A stretch of 64,000 bases of DNA from Halomonas sp. PR-M31 (GTDB lineage: Bacteria; Pseudomonadota; Gammaproteobacteria; Pseudomonadales; Halomonadaceae). Positions within the stretch are counted from its first letter, which is position 1. Each line of letters starts with the position of its first letter. The translations under genes and the position numbers were made by a program. The notes under the pieces are model-generated. The model searched no databases. It had not been told where the DNA came from and was given only the letters and a program-made list of their open reading frames with translations. Of this stretch, positions 7,635 through 18,193 are shown in pieces. The stretch is taken from the NCBI RefSeq assembly GCF_001039575.1, contig NZ_JIBT01000045.1:1-64000 (forward strand). Reading direction: 5' to 3'.

Positions 7635-8156
7635 ATGACCCGTAAGATCGGTGTGCCGCATCCGCGCTTGCCACTGCCTGCAAAAGGATCAGCGAAAGGA
7701 GGGCAGGGTGACAACCTGGGCACCTTTCAGCGCTGGCTCGAGGAAGCCATTCCCATGGTGGGCCATCTTGGTATTACCAACATGGCCTGGCAGGGCGATG
7801 TGCTTGTCTGGCATCTCGAACTCGGTCCCAATCTCAATGACAAGGGCACCGGCTTCGGCGGCTCCCTAACGGCCCAGACCACCCTGATCGGCTGGTGCTG
7901 GACGACGCTATGGCTGCGCGCTCATGGACGTGTACAAGACGTGGTGGTGGCCAATGCCAGCCAGCGCTTTATTGCCCCGGTGACTGCCGATTACCGGCTT
8001 GAATGTGTACCAAAAAACGCTGACGGCCCCGAGCAGCTACGGGAACGCCTGAACGCCAAGGGAAAAGGACGCATCGCATTGATCCAGCGCCTCTATGCTG
8101 GTGATACATTATGCCTGAAAGCCGAAGGCGACTACGCCGTCCTCCCCGAGTCCTGA
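7635..8156 (+). CDS. hot-dog thioesterase, YiiD C-terminal-domain family; start uncertain
   Basis: The homologous part begins near FQRWLEEAIPMVGHLGI and includes NDKGTGFGGSLTAQTTLIGWCWTTLWL, the signature of the YiiD_C hot-dog family. The first ~25 residues (KIGVPHPRLPLPAKGS...) do not look like the family and have no ribosome-binding site. A strong site AAAGGAGG (7696-7703) instead precedes GTG at 7708. That frame would give a normal start if the AA at 7712-7713 were AAA (V/M-T-N-L-G-T-F-Q). The true gene may therefore begin at 7708 with a one-base deletion. The natural substrate is unknown. Confidence 0.75.
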   Translation: MTRKIGVPHPRLPLPAKGSAKGGQGDNLGTFQRWLEEAIPMVGHLGITNMAWQGDVLVWHLELGPNLNDKGTGFGGSLTAQTTLIGWCWTTLWLRAHGRVQDVVVANASQRFIAPVTADYRLECVPKNADGPEQLRERLNAKGKGRIALIQRLYAGDTLCLKAEGDYAVLPES

Positions 8157-8191
8157 CTGGCCTGAAACAAGCCCAATAAAGAAAAAGTGGC

Positions 8192-8220
8192 TTGCAATCG
8201 AGGGCTTAGCTCGCTACCAT
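8192..8220 (+). promoter_or_regulatory. probable promoter of tRNA-Ser
   Basis: TTGCAA (8192-8197) and TACCAT (8215-8220) are separated by 17 bases and lie about 50 bases upstream of the tRNA-Ser gene. It is a moderate match to the sigma-70 consensus. Confidence 0.5.
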
Positions 8221-8268
8221 TTGCGCCGTTCTCGAGGGGCGGGAAACGCTTCGAAAGATCAAAAATGC

Positions 8269-8356
8269 GGAGGGGTGTCCGAGTGGTCGAAGGAGCACGC
8301 CTGGAAAGTGTGTAAGTCGAAAGGCTTCGAGGGTTCGAATCCCTCCCCCTCCGCCA
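8269..8356 (+). tRNA. tRNA-Ser (anticodon GGA)
   Basis: An 88-base class II tRNA with acceptor stem GGAGGGG/CCCCTCC, a long variable arm (GTAAGTCGAAAGGCTTCGA region), and a T arm with GGTTCGAATCC. The discriminator is G and the CCA end is encoded. The anticodon loop CTGGAAA gives GGA. The accessory islet begins just beyond it; no copy of the tRNA 3' end was found farther along. Confidence 0.96.
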
Positions 8357-8370
8357 CGAATATCGAATCA

Positions 8371-8395
8371 ACCGGCTCCATGGCCGGTTTTTTCA
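8371..8395 (+). terminator. rho-independent terminator after tRNA-Ser
   Basis: Stem ACCGGC/GCCGGT with loop TCCATG, followed by TTTTT, starting 15 bases beyond the CCA end. Confidence 0.85.
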
Positions 8396-8671
8396 TGCCT
8401 TGAAAAAGACACGACCTGGGGGAGGTAGACGAGAACCCTCCGGTTCGTACCGAGGCGCTCCGGAGTTTGAGCGCCGACAAATGGCGAGCCGGTCATCCGC
8501 AGTTGGAAGTCTAGACCGAGGTGCTCAAGAAATCTGTCGCCGACCTCAGCTCCGTTCAATAGCGTTGCGCTTGGAACTTGAGACCACCCTCCCTCAATGA
8601 GTTGCTGTACTCACAGCAATTACCGCTATAAAAATCTCGGTTTTTATCTGACTTCAGGCCCCTTAATATTG

Positions 8672-8736
8672 GTTAATGTGTCTGTGTAACGTCTCATTCT
8701 CTTGTGCCGTATGTAGGCTCATCCGCAGTCCACGTC
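8672..8736 (+). repeat. imperfect direct repeat, copy A, left of the toxin-antitoxin pair
   Basis: This begins GTTAATGTGTCT and contains GTGCCG, AGGCTC, TCCGCAGT and CACG in the same order and spacing as copy B at 9657-9721. By hand alignment about 52 of 65 positions match, nearly all differences being transitions. Weaker similarity continues to about 8762 (CCAA...GGGGCTTT). Confidence 0.75.
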
Positions 8737-8822
8737 GCAAGCCCAATTTGACCGGGGCTTTCCACTTTCAGAGCTCTGCGCAGCCGAGTTTGCCTGGGCC
8801 AACTTTATTCGTATTGCTAAAA

Positions 8823-8842
8823 TAGTAACTTATAAGTTGCTA
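8823..8842. promoter_or_regulatory. palindromic operator candidate of the HigBA-type locus
   Basis: A perfect 12-bp palindrome AACTTATAAGTT (8827-8838) extends, with one mismatch, to a 20-bp dyad flanked by TAG/CTA. It overlaps the end of a -10-like TAAAAT (8818-8823) and lies 8 bases before the toxin ATG. Antitoxins of this family bind such dyads for autoregulation; binding here is inferred. Confidence 0.55.
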
Positions 8843-8850
8843 TTAATGGC

Positions 8851-9192
8851 ATGAAGATCGAGCTCCAAGAATTTCTACGCGAAGACGGCACCAGCCCCTA
8901 CCGGGAGTGGTTCGACGGGCTCGATGCCTAGGCGGTGGCGAAGGTGGCCACCGCCGAGTACCGCATGTCGATGGGCAATACCTCGAGCATCAAGTGGTTC
9001 GAGGGGATCGGTGAGTACCGTATTGACTGGGGGCCGGGGTATCGCATCTACCTGGCCCGGGACGGGGAAGAACTGATCATCTTGTTCGGCGGTGGCACGA
9101 AGAAACGCCAGAAAGCCGATATCGATAATGCCAAGGCGCTACGCGACGAGTACAAGCGACGTAAGCGTCAGGCGAAGAAAGGAGATAAATGA
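8851..9192 (+). pseudogene. HigB/RelE-superfamily addiction-module toxin interrupted by an in-frame amber codon
   Basis: Starting from ATG 8851, the frame encodes MKIELQEFLREDGTSPYREW and on to residue 26, then TAG (8929-8931), then 87 uninterrupted residues to 9192. These include SSIKWFEGIGEYRIDWGPGY and LFGGGTKKRQ, the hallmark of the TIGR02683-type killer proteins (mRNA interferase fold). In relatives a Gln usually sits at the TAG position, so a single CAG-to-TAG change explains it. Without readthrough only a 26-residue peptide is made; an internal start at ATG 8965 would lack the N-terminal strand. The antitoxin gene follows two bases after the stop. Confidence 0.85.
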
Positions 9193-9193
9193 G

Positions 9194-9517
9194 ATGGCGC
9201 TGACACGTGATTTCAAGGCGACAATTGCAGCCCGCGTCGAGCGCGATCCGGCGTTCGCCAAAGCAATGCTGGATGAAGCCGTGACGCTGTTCCTCAACGG
9301 CGAGCCTGACACCGCTCGCCTGATGCTTCGCGACCTGGTCAACGCGACCGTGGGCTTCGAGGCGTTGGCTGAGGATACCGGCCGACCCAGTAAGAGCCTG
9401 CATCGGATGTTGTCACTGTCGGGTAATCCTGGCATGGACAATCTGTCTGCCATTATCGGGGCCGTTCGTAAGGCGCTGAAAGTCAATCTCGAGGTGCATA
9501 CCGTCAGCTCAGCATGA
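9194..9517 (+). CDS. HigA-like antitoxin, HTH addiction-module antidote
   Basis: A 107-residue protein with a helix-turn-helix core at about residues 50-95: FEALAEDTGRPSKSLHRML then GNPGMDNLSAIIGAVRKAL. It matches the COG3636/TIGR02684-type antidotes paired with RelE/HigB-like toxins. The start at 9194 is chosen because AGGAG lies just upstream, across the toxin's stop codon. It would bind and neutralise the toxin and repress the operon. With the toxin broken by an amber codon it may now be a free antitoxin. Confidence 0.87.
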   Translation: MALTRDFKATIAARVERDPAFAKAMLDEAVTLFLNGEPDTARLMLRDLVNATVGFEALAEDTGRPSKSLHRMLSLSGNPGMDNLSAIIGAVRKALKVNLEVHTVSSA

Positions 9518-9823
9518 GATGTCGGCCCAATAGGGCTGTACGTAAAAAGTAACGTACTCGGCAGGGTCAATCCCCGTCGATTTCATTCTGGGGAACTTTC
9601 ATCAAAGTTACCTTATGAAACCCCCGCTTTTTCTAGTTTCACGATCACCTACATAAGTTAATGTGTCTTTATGACGTTCCTTTCTCTCGTGCCGCACGCA
9701 GGCTCGTCCGCAGTTCACGCCATACCGCCCCGGCCAAATAGTCGGGTCTTTTTGCTGCTGATCGCCTGGATCTGAACTGCCGTGACCGAGTGCTGGGCTC
9801 TAGCTCATGTAGCGCGGCTAATC
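9518..9823. other. non-coding stretch right of the toxin-antitoxin pair
   Basis: No gene is supported here. The stretch contains direct-repeat copy B (9657-9721) and otherwise no clear element. The nearest gene on the right is the minus-strand HicB-like frame. Confidence 0.5.
9657..9721 (+). repeat. imperfect direct repeat, copy B, right of the toxin-antitoxin pair
   Basis: This is the second copy of the repeat at 8672-8736, in the same orientation and 985 bases away. It begins GTTAATGTGTCT and shares GTGCCG, AGGCTC, TCCGCAGT and CACG. Together the copies bracket the toxin and antitoxin genes. Weaker similarity continues to about 9750 (CCAA...GGGTCTTT). Confidence 0.75.
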
Positions 9824-10069
9824 TCAGGGATGCTGCTGGAGATAGCCGTCCAGAGCCTGTCGGGTCAGGTCGTTGAGGGAGATGCCTTGCTGTGATGCGG
9901 CAACGGCGGCGGCCAGGTGCAGTTCGTGACCGATGCGGACGTTGAAGGATCCCTTACAAGGGGTTTCCGGTGTTTCGTCAAGATCTTCGCAGGTGGCCAG
10001 ATAGTCATCTACCGCCTCGCGAAAGGCAGCTTCCAGCTCCTGCCAGGTGAAGCCGGATCGTCCGTTCAT
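9824..10069 (-). CDS. HicB-family antitoxin-like protein, N-terminally truncated
   Basis: The frame encodes QELEAAFREAVDDYLATCED, then a linker ending in KGSFNVRIGHELH and a ribbon-helix-helix region (ISLNDLTRQALDGYL). This is the C-terminal two thirds of HicB-like antitoxins. The usual N-terminal partial RNase H-fold strand (GYxGxVEF...FHGxI) is missing. A longer open frame to 10153 does not restore it and would overlap the palindrome at 10117-10136, so the start at 10069 is preferred, though no clear ribosome-binding site is seen. No HicA toxin gene is adjacent. Probably a remnant. Confidence 0.6.
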   Translation of the reverse strand: MNGRSGFTWQELEAAFREAVDDYLATCEDLDETPETPCKGSFNVRIGHELHLAAAVAASQQGISLNDLTRQALDGYLQQHP

Positions 10070-10116
10070 CAGTTTGGCAATGAGCCTTCCGGTTTTGGAA
10101 ATTTCAGCTCTTTCTG

Positions 10117-10136
10117 TGCAACTAAATATAGTTGCA
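10117..10136. promoter_or_regulatory. inverted repeat upstream of the HicB-like gene
   Basis: TGCAACTA and TAGTTGCA form a perfect 8-bp inverted repeat around a 4-base AATA centre, about 48 bases upstream of the HicB-like start. It may be an autoregulatory operator of the ribbon-helix-helix protein. The AACTWWA..WTAGTT core resembles the dyad before the HigBA-type locus. Confidence 0.45.
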
Positions 10137-10320
10137 GTAATGCGGTATCGCAAACCGCTTCCAAGGCACCCGTTTCGCTGGCATAGGTAGGGTCTGCATG
10201 ACTTTGTCGGAAGTTGAATCGTTGCTGGAATGCTGGTTTACAGCATCCTCCCTTGGCAAAGTTGAAATTCACAACCTATGTTAACTGAGGGGCAAGCCGC
10301 ACCTTACTGAGGAATCAACA

Positions 10321-11280
10321 ATGCAGGTCAAGGCTATCCATCTGGGCTTTATCATCGCCATGGCGGTTGCAGCGTCCGGTCATGCAGAAACGCCACTACC
10401 GGACGACGGCTTTGTTGATGTTCCAGGCGGTCGCATCGCCTTTCGTACCTTCGGTGAGGGAGACGGTACCCCGTTACTCGTTATCCATGGCGGCCCAGGG
10501 GGCACCAGCTGCATGTATCCCTCGACCTTACAAGGCATTGCCGAAGATCGTCCCGTGATCACCTACGATCAGCTTGGCTCCGGTAATTCTGATCGCATGA
10601 CCAACATGGAAGATCAGGCCGTTGTGCCGCGCTTCGTTGATGAGGTCGAAGCGATTCGTAATGAACTGGGTCTTGATGAGATACATCTTGCCGGCCACTC
10701 TTGGGGTGGCGCCGTGGCTATCGAATACCTGCTTAGCGCAGAGCCAGAAGGTGTTCAGTCCGTAACCTTCATTGGTCCGCTTATCGGGACTGATCGCTGG
10801 CTCAAGGATGCCAATACATTGGTGTCAGAGTTGAGCACGTCTGATCAAGCTGCTATCGAAACTGCCATCAAATCCGGAGACTACTCTACGCCTGCCTTCC
10901 AGACCGCCAATGACCACTTTATGGCTGAATTTCTATCGCGAGGTCCTCAAGCACGCAACGAGCTTCCGGAGTGCGCCAATAGTCCGGGTGGAAACAGCGC
11001 ACTTTATGAATATATGTGGGGCCCCTCGGAGTTCGTCTCCACCGGCACATTGCAGGTTTTTGATCGCACCGACGATCTATCTCAAATCTCTGTGCCTACG
11101 CTGTTCATTGCAGGGGAGTATGACGAAGCGCGACCTGCCACGATGAAAGAGTTCCAGAAGCAGGTGGATGGCTCCGTCGTTAAGATCATTCCCGACGCTG
11201 GTCATCTGGTGAACGTCGATCAAACAAAAGCGTTCAATAAGGCGGTATCTGAGTTTCTGTCATCTGTCGACAAACAATAA
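10321..11280 (+). CDS. secreted alpha/beta hydrolase, proline iminopeptidase-like
   Basis: A 319-residue protein with a signal peptide ending near GHA-ET (residue 23). HGGPGG (56-61) is the oxyanion loop typical of proline iminopeptidases and relatives. The nucleophile elbow GHSWGG has Ser127; Asp lies in GEYDEARPAT and His in DAGHLVNVD. A GAGGA site precedes the start. Family members remove N-terminal proline or hydrolyse small amides or esters; an exported version is less common. It sits in the accessory islet next to another exported amide hydrolase, so joint use of an external substrate is possible but inferred. Confidence 0.87.
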   Translation: MQVKAIHLGFIIAMAVAASGHAETPLPDDGFVDVPGGRIAFRTFGEGDGTPLLVIHGGPGGTSCMYPSTLQGIAEDRPVITYDQLGSGNSDRMTNMEDQAVVPRFVDEVEAIRNELGLDEIHLAGHSWGGAVAIEYLLSAEPEGVQSVTFIGPLIGTDRWLKDANTLVSELSTSDQAAIETAIKSGDYSTPAFQTANDHFMAEFLSRGPQARNELPECANSPGGNSALYEYMWGPSEFVSTGTLQVFDRTDDLSQISVPTLFIAGEYDEARPATMKEFQKQVDGSVVKIIPDAGHLVNVDQTKAFNKAVSEFLSSVDKQ

Positions 11281-11570
11281 AGTCATAGATGTCATATTCC
11301 GGGTAATTAATTACGCGCTGTAAAAATATTTTTGCGATTTTGCGCCTTTAGCAGTGCAACTTCATTATCGAGGTTACTCTGTGACAAATCGTTTAGCTAA
11401 AATTTCACAATTGAGTATCTCAAACTGCGTGACTATGCTGATCCTACCGGTGTCATGAAGAACCACTTTGGTTAGCGACCCCTTGGCCTATACGACATCG
11501 TCTGCTTGCATTCAAAGCTTATATCCAAACTTGGGATACCTGCCGCTTGCGGCGTGTAAGGGAGAAGGTC

Positions 11571-14040
11571 ATGTCGAGATGCGCTTCTTTCAGGCTATCA
11601 ACTGTACTCGCAGCGGCGTTTTTTATCTGGCGCTTCCTCGTTGGCGTTGGCAGAGGTGTCAAGCGCCGTTCATCGTGAGGACGTTGCTGTCAAAGGGCTC
11701 GAGAAACCGGCCGAAATCATCGTGGACTTTTGGGGTGTTGCGCACCTTTACGCCAAATCCGACAGGGATGCGCTATTTCTACAAGGTTACAACGCTGCGC
11801 GTGATCGCCTCTGGCAGATTGATCTATGGCGTAAGCGGGGCCTTGGCTTGTTGGCCGAAAACTTCGGCGAAAACTATGTGGATCAAGATCGCGCCACGAG
11901 AATGTTTCTCTATCGTGGCGATATGCAAAAAGAGTGGGAGGCCTATGGGCCGAATGGCAAGAAGTACGCGGCCGCCTTTGTAGAGGGCGTTAATTCCTAC
12001 GTGCAAAAGGTGTTGGATGGCGATGCGCCGCTGCCCGTCGAGTTTGAGATTTCCGATACGACACCGGATCTTTGGAAAATCGATGACGTGGTTCGAATAC
12101 GTAGTCACGGCCTGACGCGCAATGTTGCCTCGGAAGTCGCTCGCGCCCGAGTTGCCTGCAAGGCGGATCTCGAGACGGATGTGCTCCGGCGCAAGCTGGA
12201 GCCGCAGTGGGAAACAAAAATTCCTGACGGTCTTGATCCTTGCCTGATCCCTAAGGATGTTCTCAAGGATTATGAACTCGCGATCAAAGGCGTGGAATTT
12301 TCATCTCTCAAAGAGAATAAGGCTAACGAGACGTCGGACAAGCAGCAGACCGCTTCTGATCACAACTATGATTTTCTTCAGGCGTCTGCCGATAACGTTG
12401 ACAGCATTGGCTCCAACAACTGGACGATATCGCCGGATCGCACCAAAACGGGCCGCGCAATGCTGGCCAATGATCCGCATCGATCTCATAGCGTACCGTC
12501 TTTGCGCTACGTGGTTCATTTGAACTCGCCCAACATGTCCGTGATTGGGGCCGGTGAGCCGGCGCTACCCGGTATTTCAATTGGCCACAATGAAGATATT
12601 GCCTTCGGGTTGACGATCTTTTCCGTGGATCAGGAAGATCTCTACGTCTACGAGCTGAACCCGGACAATCCGGACCAGTACCGCTATAACGGCGAATGGC
12701 AAGATATGGAGGTGGAGCAGGAGACGATTGATGTGCGCGGCGGGGATGCCCAGGATGTCACGATGCGTTATACCCGTCATGGCGCCGTGCTGAAGGTCGA
12801 TGAGGATAACAACCGGGCCTTCGCGTTGCGCACCGTGTGGTTCGAGCCCGGCACGTCGGCGTACTTCGGCTCCGCCGATTACATGGGGGCCAGGAATTGG
12901 CAAGAGTTCTCCGATGCCATGCAGCGCTTCTCCACACCTTCGGAAAACCAGGTCTATGCGGATACCCAGGGCAATATTGGCTGGGTCGTAGGGGCCATGA
13001 CACCGACTCGCGAGAACTGGGACGGCTTGCTTCCCGTACCGGGCAACGGGCGTTACGAATGGGACTTTCTCGATAGAAACAAGCTTCCTTCTTCTTATAA
13101 TCCCGAGAAGGGTTGGATTGCCACCGCCAACCAGATGAATCTACCGGACGATTTCCCCTACGAAACGCTTCACATTGGTTTCGAATGGGCCGACCCATCG
13201 CGCTATGAGCGAATATCCAAGGTTTTGTCCGAAAACGACAGCATGACCCTGGCGGATTCGATGGCGTTACAGAACGATGTCACCAGCATGCTCGCGCTGC
13301 GACTGGTGGATCTGGTCAACCAAGCCGAATTGCAATTGCCGGAAGGAGCCGATGCTTCCGTCTCCCAAGCATTAGAGTTGTTGAAAAACTGGGATGGTGT
13401 TGTTTCAGTGGATAGTTCGGCGGCGGTCCTTGGTGAGCTGATGATCGACAAGCATCTGGGCACGGAAACCGTTGAGCGTGTTGCACCTGACGAAGTTGCG
13501 TCGCTGATCGCGCAAGGCAGCATCACCAGCGTCATCGATTTGCTCGAGGCGCCAAATGACCAGTTGGGCGACGACCCACAAAAGGCCCGCAACGACATCA
13601 TTGTCAGTGCGCTCATCCAGTCCGTGGAGCAGGCAAGGGCACTGTTGGGTGATGATCTTGATTCCTGGCGATGGGGCTCGCTACACAAGGCATACTTTGA
13701 AAATAGCGTCACGCCAATTGCGCCAGAGTATTTGAAGGAGCAGCTGACGGTTGGTCCGCTGGAAACAGGTGGCGATCGATTCACACCACTGGCCGCGCGC
13801 TATGACTCGGATTTCGAAGTGACGATGGGCGCGTCGTTTCGCATGGTGCTAGATGTAGGCAACTGGGATGCCAGCAGGTTCATCAATACACCTGGGCAAT
13901 CAGGCGATCCCTTCAGTCCGCATTACCGAGACCTTACGCCACTTTGGGCTACTGGCGACTATGTTCCTCTGGTGTATTCCCGTGAGGCGGTTGAAACCAA
14001 TGCATCGAAGATCATGAACTTGACGCCACAGCAGCAGTAG
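11571..14040 (+). CDS. periplasmic penicillin-acylase-family amidohydrolase, frameshifted in the signal peptide
   Basis: An Ntn-hydrolase of the penicillin G/AHL acylase family, about 820 residues. The autocatalytic cleavage site GSNNW carries the beta-chain nucleophile Ser (codon 12412-12414), and the beta chain has the conserved ANDPHR and SIGHNEDIAFGLT segments. A good start with GGAGAAGGTC ahead lies at ATG 11571 and encodes the signal-peptide start MSRCASFRLSTVLAAAF. The rest of the signal (SGASSLALA) is in the next frame. Removing one T from the T6 run at 11619-11624 joins them into a perfect exported precursor. The enzyme may hydrolyse penicillins, acyl-homoserine lactones or other amides; the family alone cannot decide. 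Confidence 0.87.
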
Positions 14041-14084
14041 CGCACAGCGATGGCACTTCATCCAAGCTCGGATGAGGTGCTATT

Positions 14085-14247
14085 GATGATCCGGCGCCCA
14101 AAACTCCCGTTTTCCCGCTGTCCGGTGACCTCGGCCACGGCAGCGGCCATTGAGCGCCTTCAGCACAAGGAACATGGCTTCGTTGCCGACCACCTGGGCA
14201 CCTTCCGCAATGGCGGCGTCGAGAATGTTCGCGGTACCGGGGCAGGC
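14085..14247 (-). pseudogene. 3' remnant of an unidentified minus-strand gene
   Basis: On the minus strand the frame ACPGTANILDAAIAEGAQ followed by VVGNEAMFLVLKALNGR looks like an alternating hydrophobic/charged C-terminal protein segment. It loosely recalls the C-terminus of shikimate-dehydrogenase-like proteins. It has no start of its own and abuts the broken phosphatase on the other strand near 14247. The identity is not established. Confidence 0.3.
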
Positions 14248-14590
14248 CCTGAGGATCGGTAAGCGGTTTCGTGAGCAGGGCATTGCCATGGCAAACGTCC
14301 ATTCCAGCCAGTGGTGCCGCTGTCTGGAAACCGCGCGTCTACTCGATCTGGGCGATGTGATTCCCACCCCCGCATTGAACTCCTTCTTCACTAACCGTGA
14401 GCACGAGCCCCGGCAGAGTGAGGCGGTTCGACAGCTACTTGCCGAGCAGGCAAAAGACAAGACAACGGTACTGGTTACCCATCAAGTCAACGTCACCGCC
14501 TTGACCGGCATCTTTCCTCGTTCCGGCGAAATCATCGTGGTACGTCCCGTCAAGAATTCCCTATCCGTGTTGGGCCGCATAGCGCCTTGA
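14248..14590 (+). pseudogene. histidine phosphatase family protein, 5'-truncated
   Basis: The frame from about 14248 reads RIGKRFREQGIAMANVHSSQ, then WCRCLETARLL, and ends with VLVTHQVNVTALTGIFPRSG and EIIVVRP. This is the middle and C-terminal part of a SixA/phosphoglycerate-mutase-like phosphatase, including the second catalytic His (VTHQVN). The N-terminal RHG motif that carries the phosphorylated His is absent; the sequence upstream belongs to an unrelated minus-strand fragment. It is therefore inactive. A terminator follows. Confidence 0.75.
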
Positions 14591-14603
14591 AATTTTATTC
14601 GTG

Positions 14604-14630
14604 AAAGACGCTAACAAATTAGCGTCTTTT
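14604..14630. terminator. bidirectional rho-independent terminator
   Basis: AAAGACGCTAA and TTAGCGTCTTT form an 11-bp perfect stem around a CAAA loop, with T-runs on both strands. It closes the islet before the P-type ATPase region. Confidence 0.85.
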
Positions 14631-14831
14631 ATGTCATGTTATTTGTAGCACCTATATTGCCTTGGCGAAAGCCGGGCCATCGCGGGCGAAAGCTCGTCAC
14701 ATTCACTTGAAAGGGAGATAGGTTCTTACTTATACCGTTATCCTGTGAGGTTTTCTTGCAGGTAAAAACGAACAGGGATTGTCATCGAAGACCGTCAACA
14801 AAGGTACGCCAAATTTTAGCGATTGGATTTC

Positions 14832-14847
14832 TATCTTACGCAAGATA
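14832..14847 (+). promoter_or_regulatory. small hairpin before the P-type ATPase ribosome-binding site
   Basis: TATCTT/AAGATA pair around ACGC, ending one base before AAGGA, the probable ribosome-binding site. It may influence initiation. The 14631-14831 leader holds no other clear element. Confidence 0.3.
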
Positions 14848-14860
14848 AGGACGATAGCCG

Positions 14861-17605
<2,745 letters not shown>

Positions 17606-17659
17606 GAAAAGGAGAATGTGAGAAAAAAGCCGTAGGAGAACGAGAAACCCTGGCGCAAT

Positions 17660-18079
17660 CTAACCGGATTGGGCCGGGGCCTCTTTTTCTGGGGTGGTGT
17701 CTGTACCGAGCAGCTCACAGGCCCACTGCATCGCGGTTTCCTTCTCTTCTTTCTTGAATGGCCTTACCTCGATGGATGAGAACAGCTGATTCTGCACGCT
17801 GGCGACGCTGCGCATCCATTGCTGATCCGAGACGACCGCGATGCGATGAAAATGATCCATGCGGCCAAACTGGGTCAGACCATAGCCGATGTCTCGCACA
17901 AGAGCGGTGCCGGTCATCCAGCGTAGGTTGTCGACCTCGATGTAGAAACTGATCTTGTCATGGCTTTTCTTGGCCTGTTCGATGGCATCGATGCCGTGCT
18001 GAAGCTCGTTGGCATCAATACAGCCGGATACCCGCATGGCAACCACATGTGGCGCCGGGGCAGCAATAAGTTCGAGCAT
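17660..18079 (-). CDS. SpoIIAA/STAS-like protein
   Basis: A 139-residue soluble protein of the SpoIIAA-like (STAS/SEC14-related) family found singly in many marine proteobacteria. Conserved features are VAMRVSGCIDANEL near the start, ISFYIEVDNL, DIGYGLTQFGRMDHFHRIAVV, and a C-terminal VRPFKKEEKETAMQWA. AGGAG ends 8 bases before ATG 18079; the GTG at 18088 overlaps that site and is rejected. The family's role is not known. Conserved Ser/Thr phosphorylation as in true anti-anti-sigma factors is not evident. Confidence 0.82.
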   Translation of the reverse strand: MLELIAAPAPHVVAMRVSGCIDANELQHGIDAIEQAKKSHDKISFYIEVDNLRWMTGTALVRDIGYGLTQFGRMDHFHRIAVVSDQQWMRSVASVQNQLFSSIEVRPFKKEEKETAMQWACELLGTDTTPEKEAPAQSG

Positions 18080-18193
18080 GAGAGTCACTCCTGAAGTGAT
18101 GATTCTTCAATAGGGTCGAACGCATTTCGCCATCGCGATCGCCTGCTAGAATGGCTGGCTTTGTCCATTAAGTAATATCTGGAGCCTGTCTGT

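Larger units (their letters stand above)
8400..8850. other. non-coding stretch between tRNA-Ser and the toxin-antitoxin pair
   Basis: No convincing coding frame or RNA gene is seen here. Short open frames have no ribosome-binding site and no recognisable sequence. The stretch holds the first copy of an imperfect direct repeat (from 8672) and the palindrome upstream of the toxin (8823-8842). It looks like decayed or inserted DNA. Confidence 0.5.

Noticed and set aside
8672-9721. Integron-type attC sites around the toxin-antitoxin pair
   Set aside because: The repeats lack the RYYYAAC and GTTRRRY core sites and the paired inner boxes of attC, and no integrase is present; they are reported only as direct repeats.
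11303-11314. GTAATTAATTAC palindrome as a regulator site
   Set aside because: It lies in an AT-rich gap after the hydrolase stop with no promoter or gene start close by; chance is likely.
10321-14600. Copy of the tRNA-Ser 3' end as an attachment site
   Set aside because: Scanning by eye for GGTTCGAATCCCTCC and its near matches found none in the islet.
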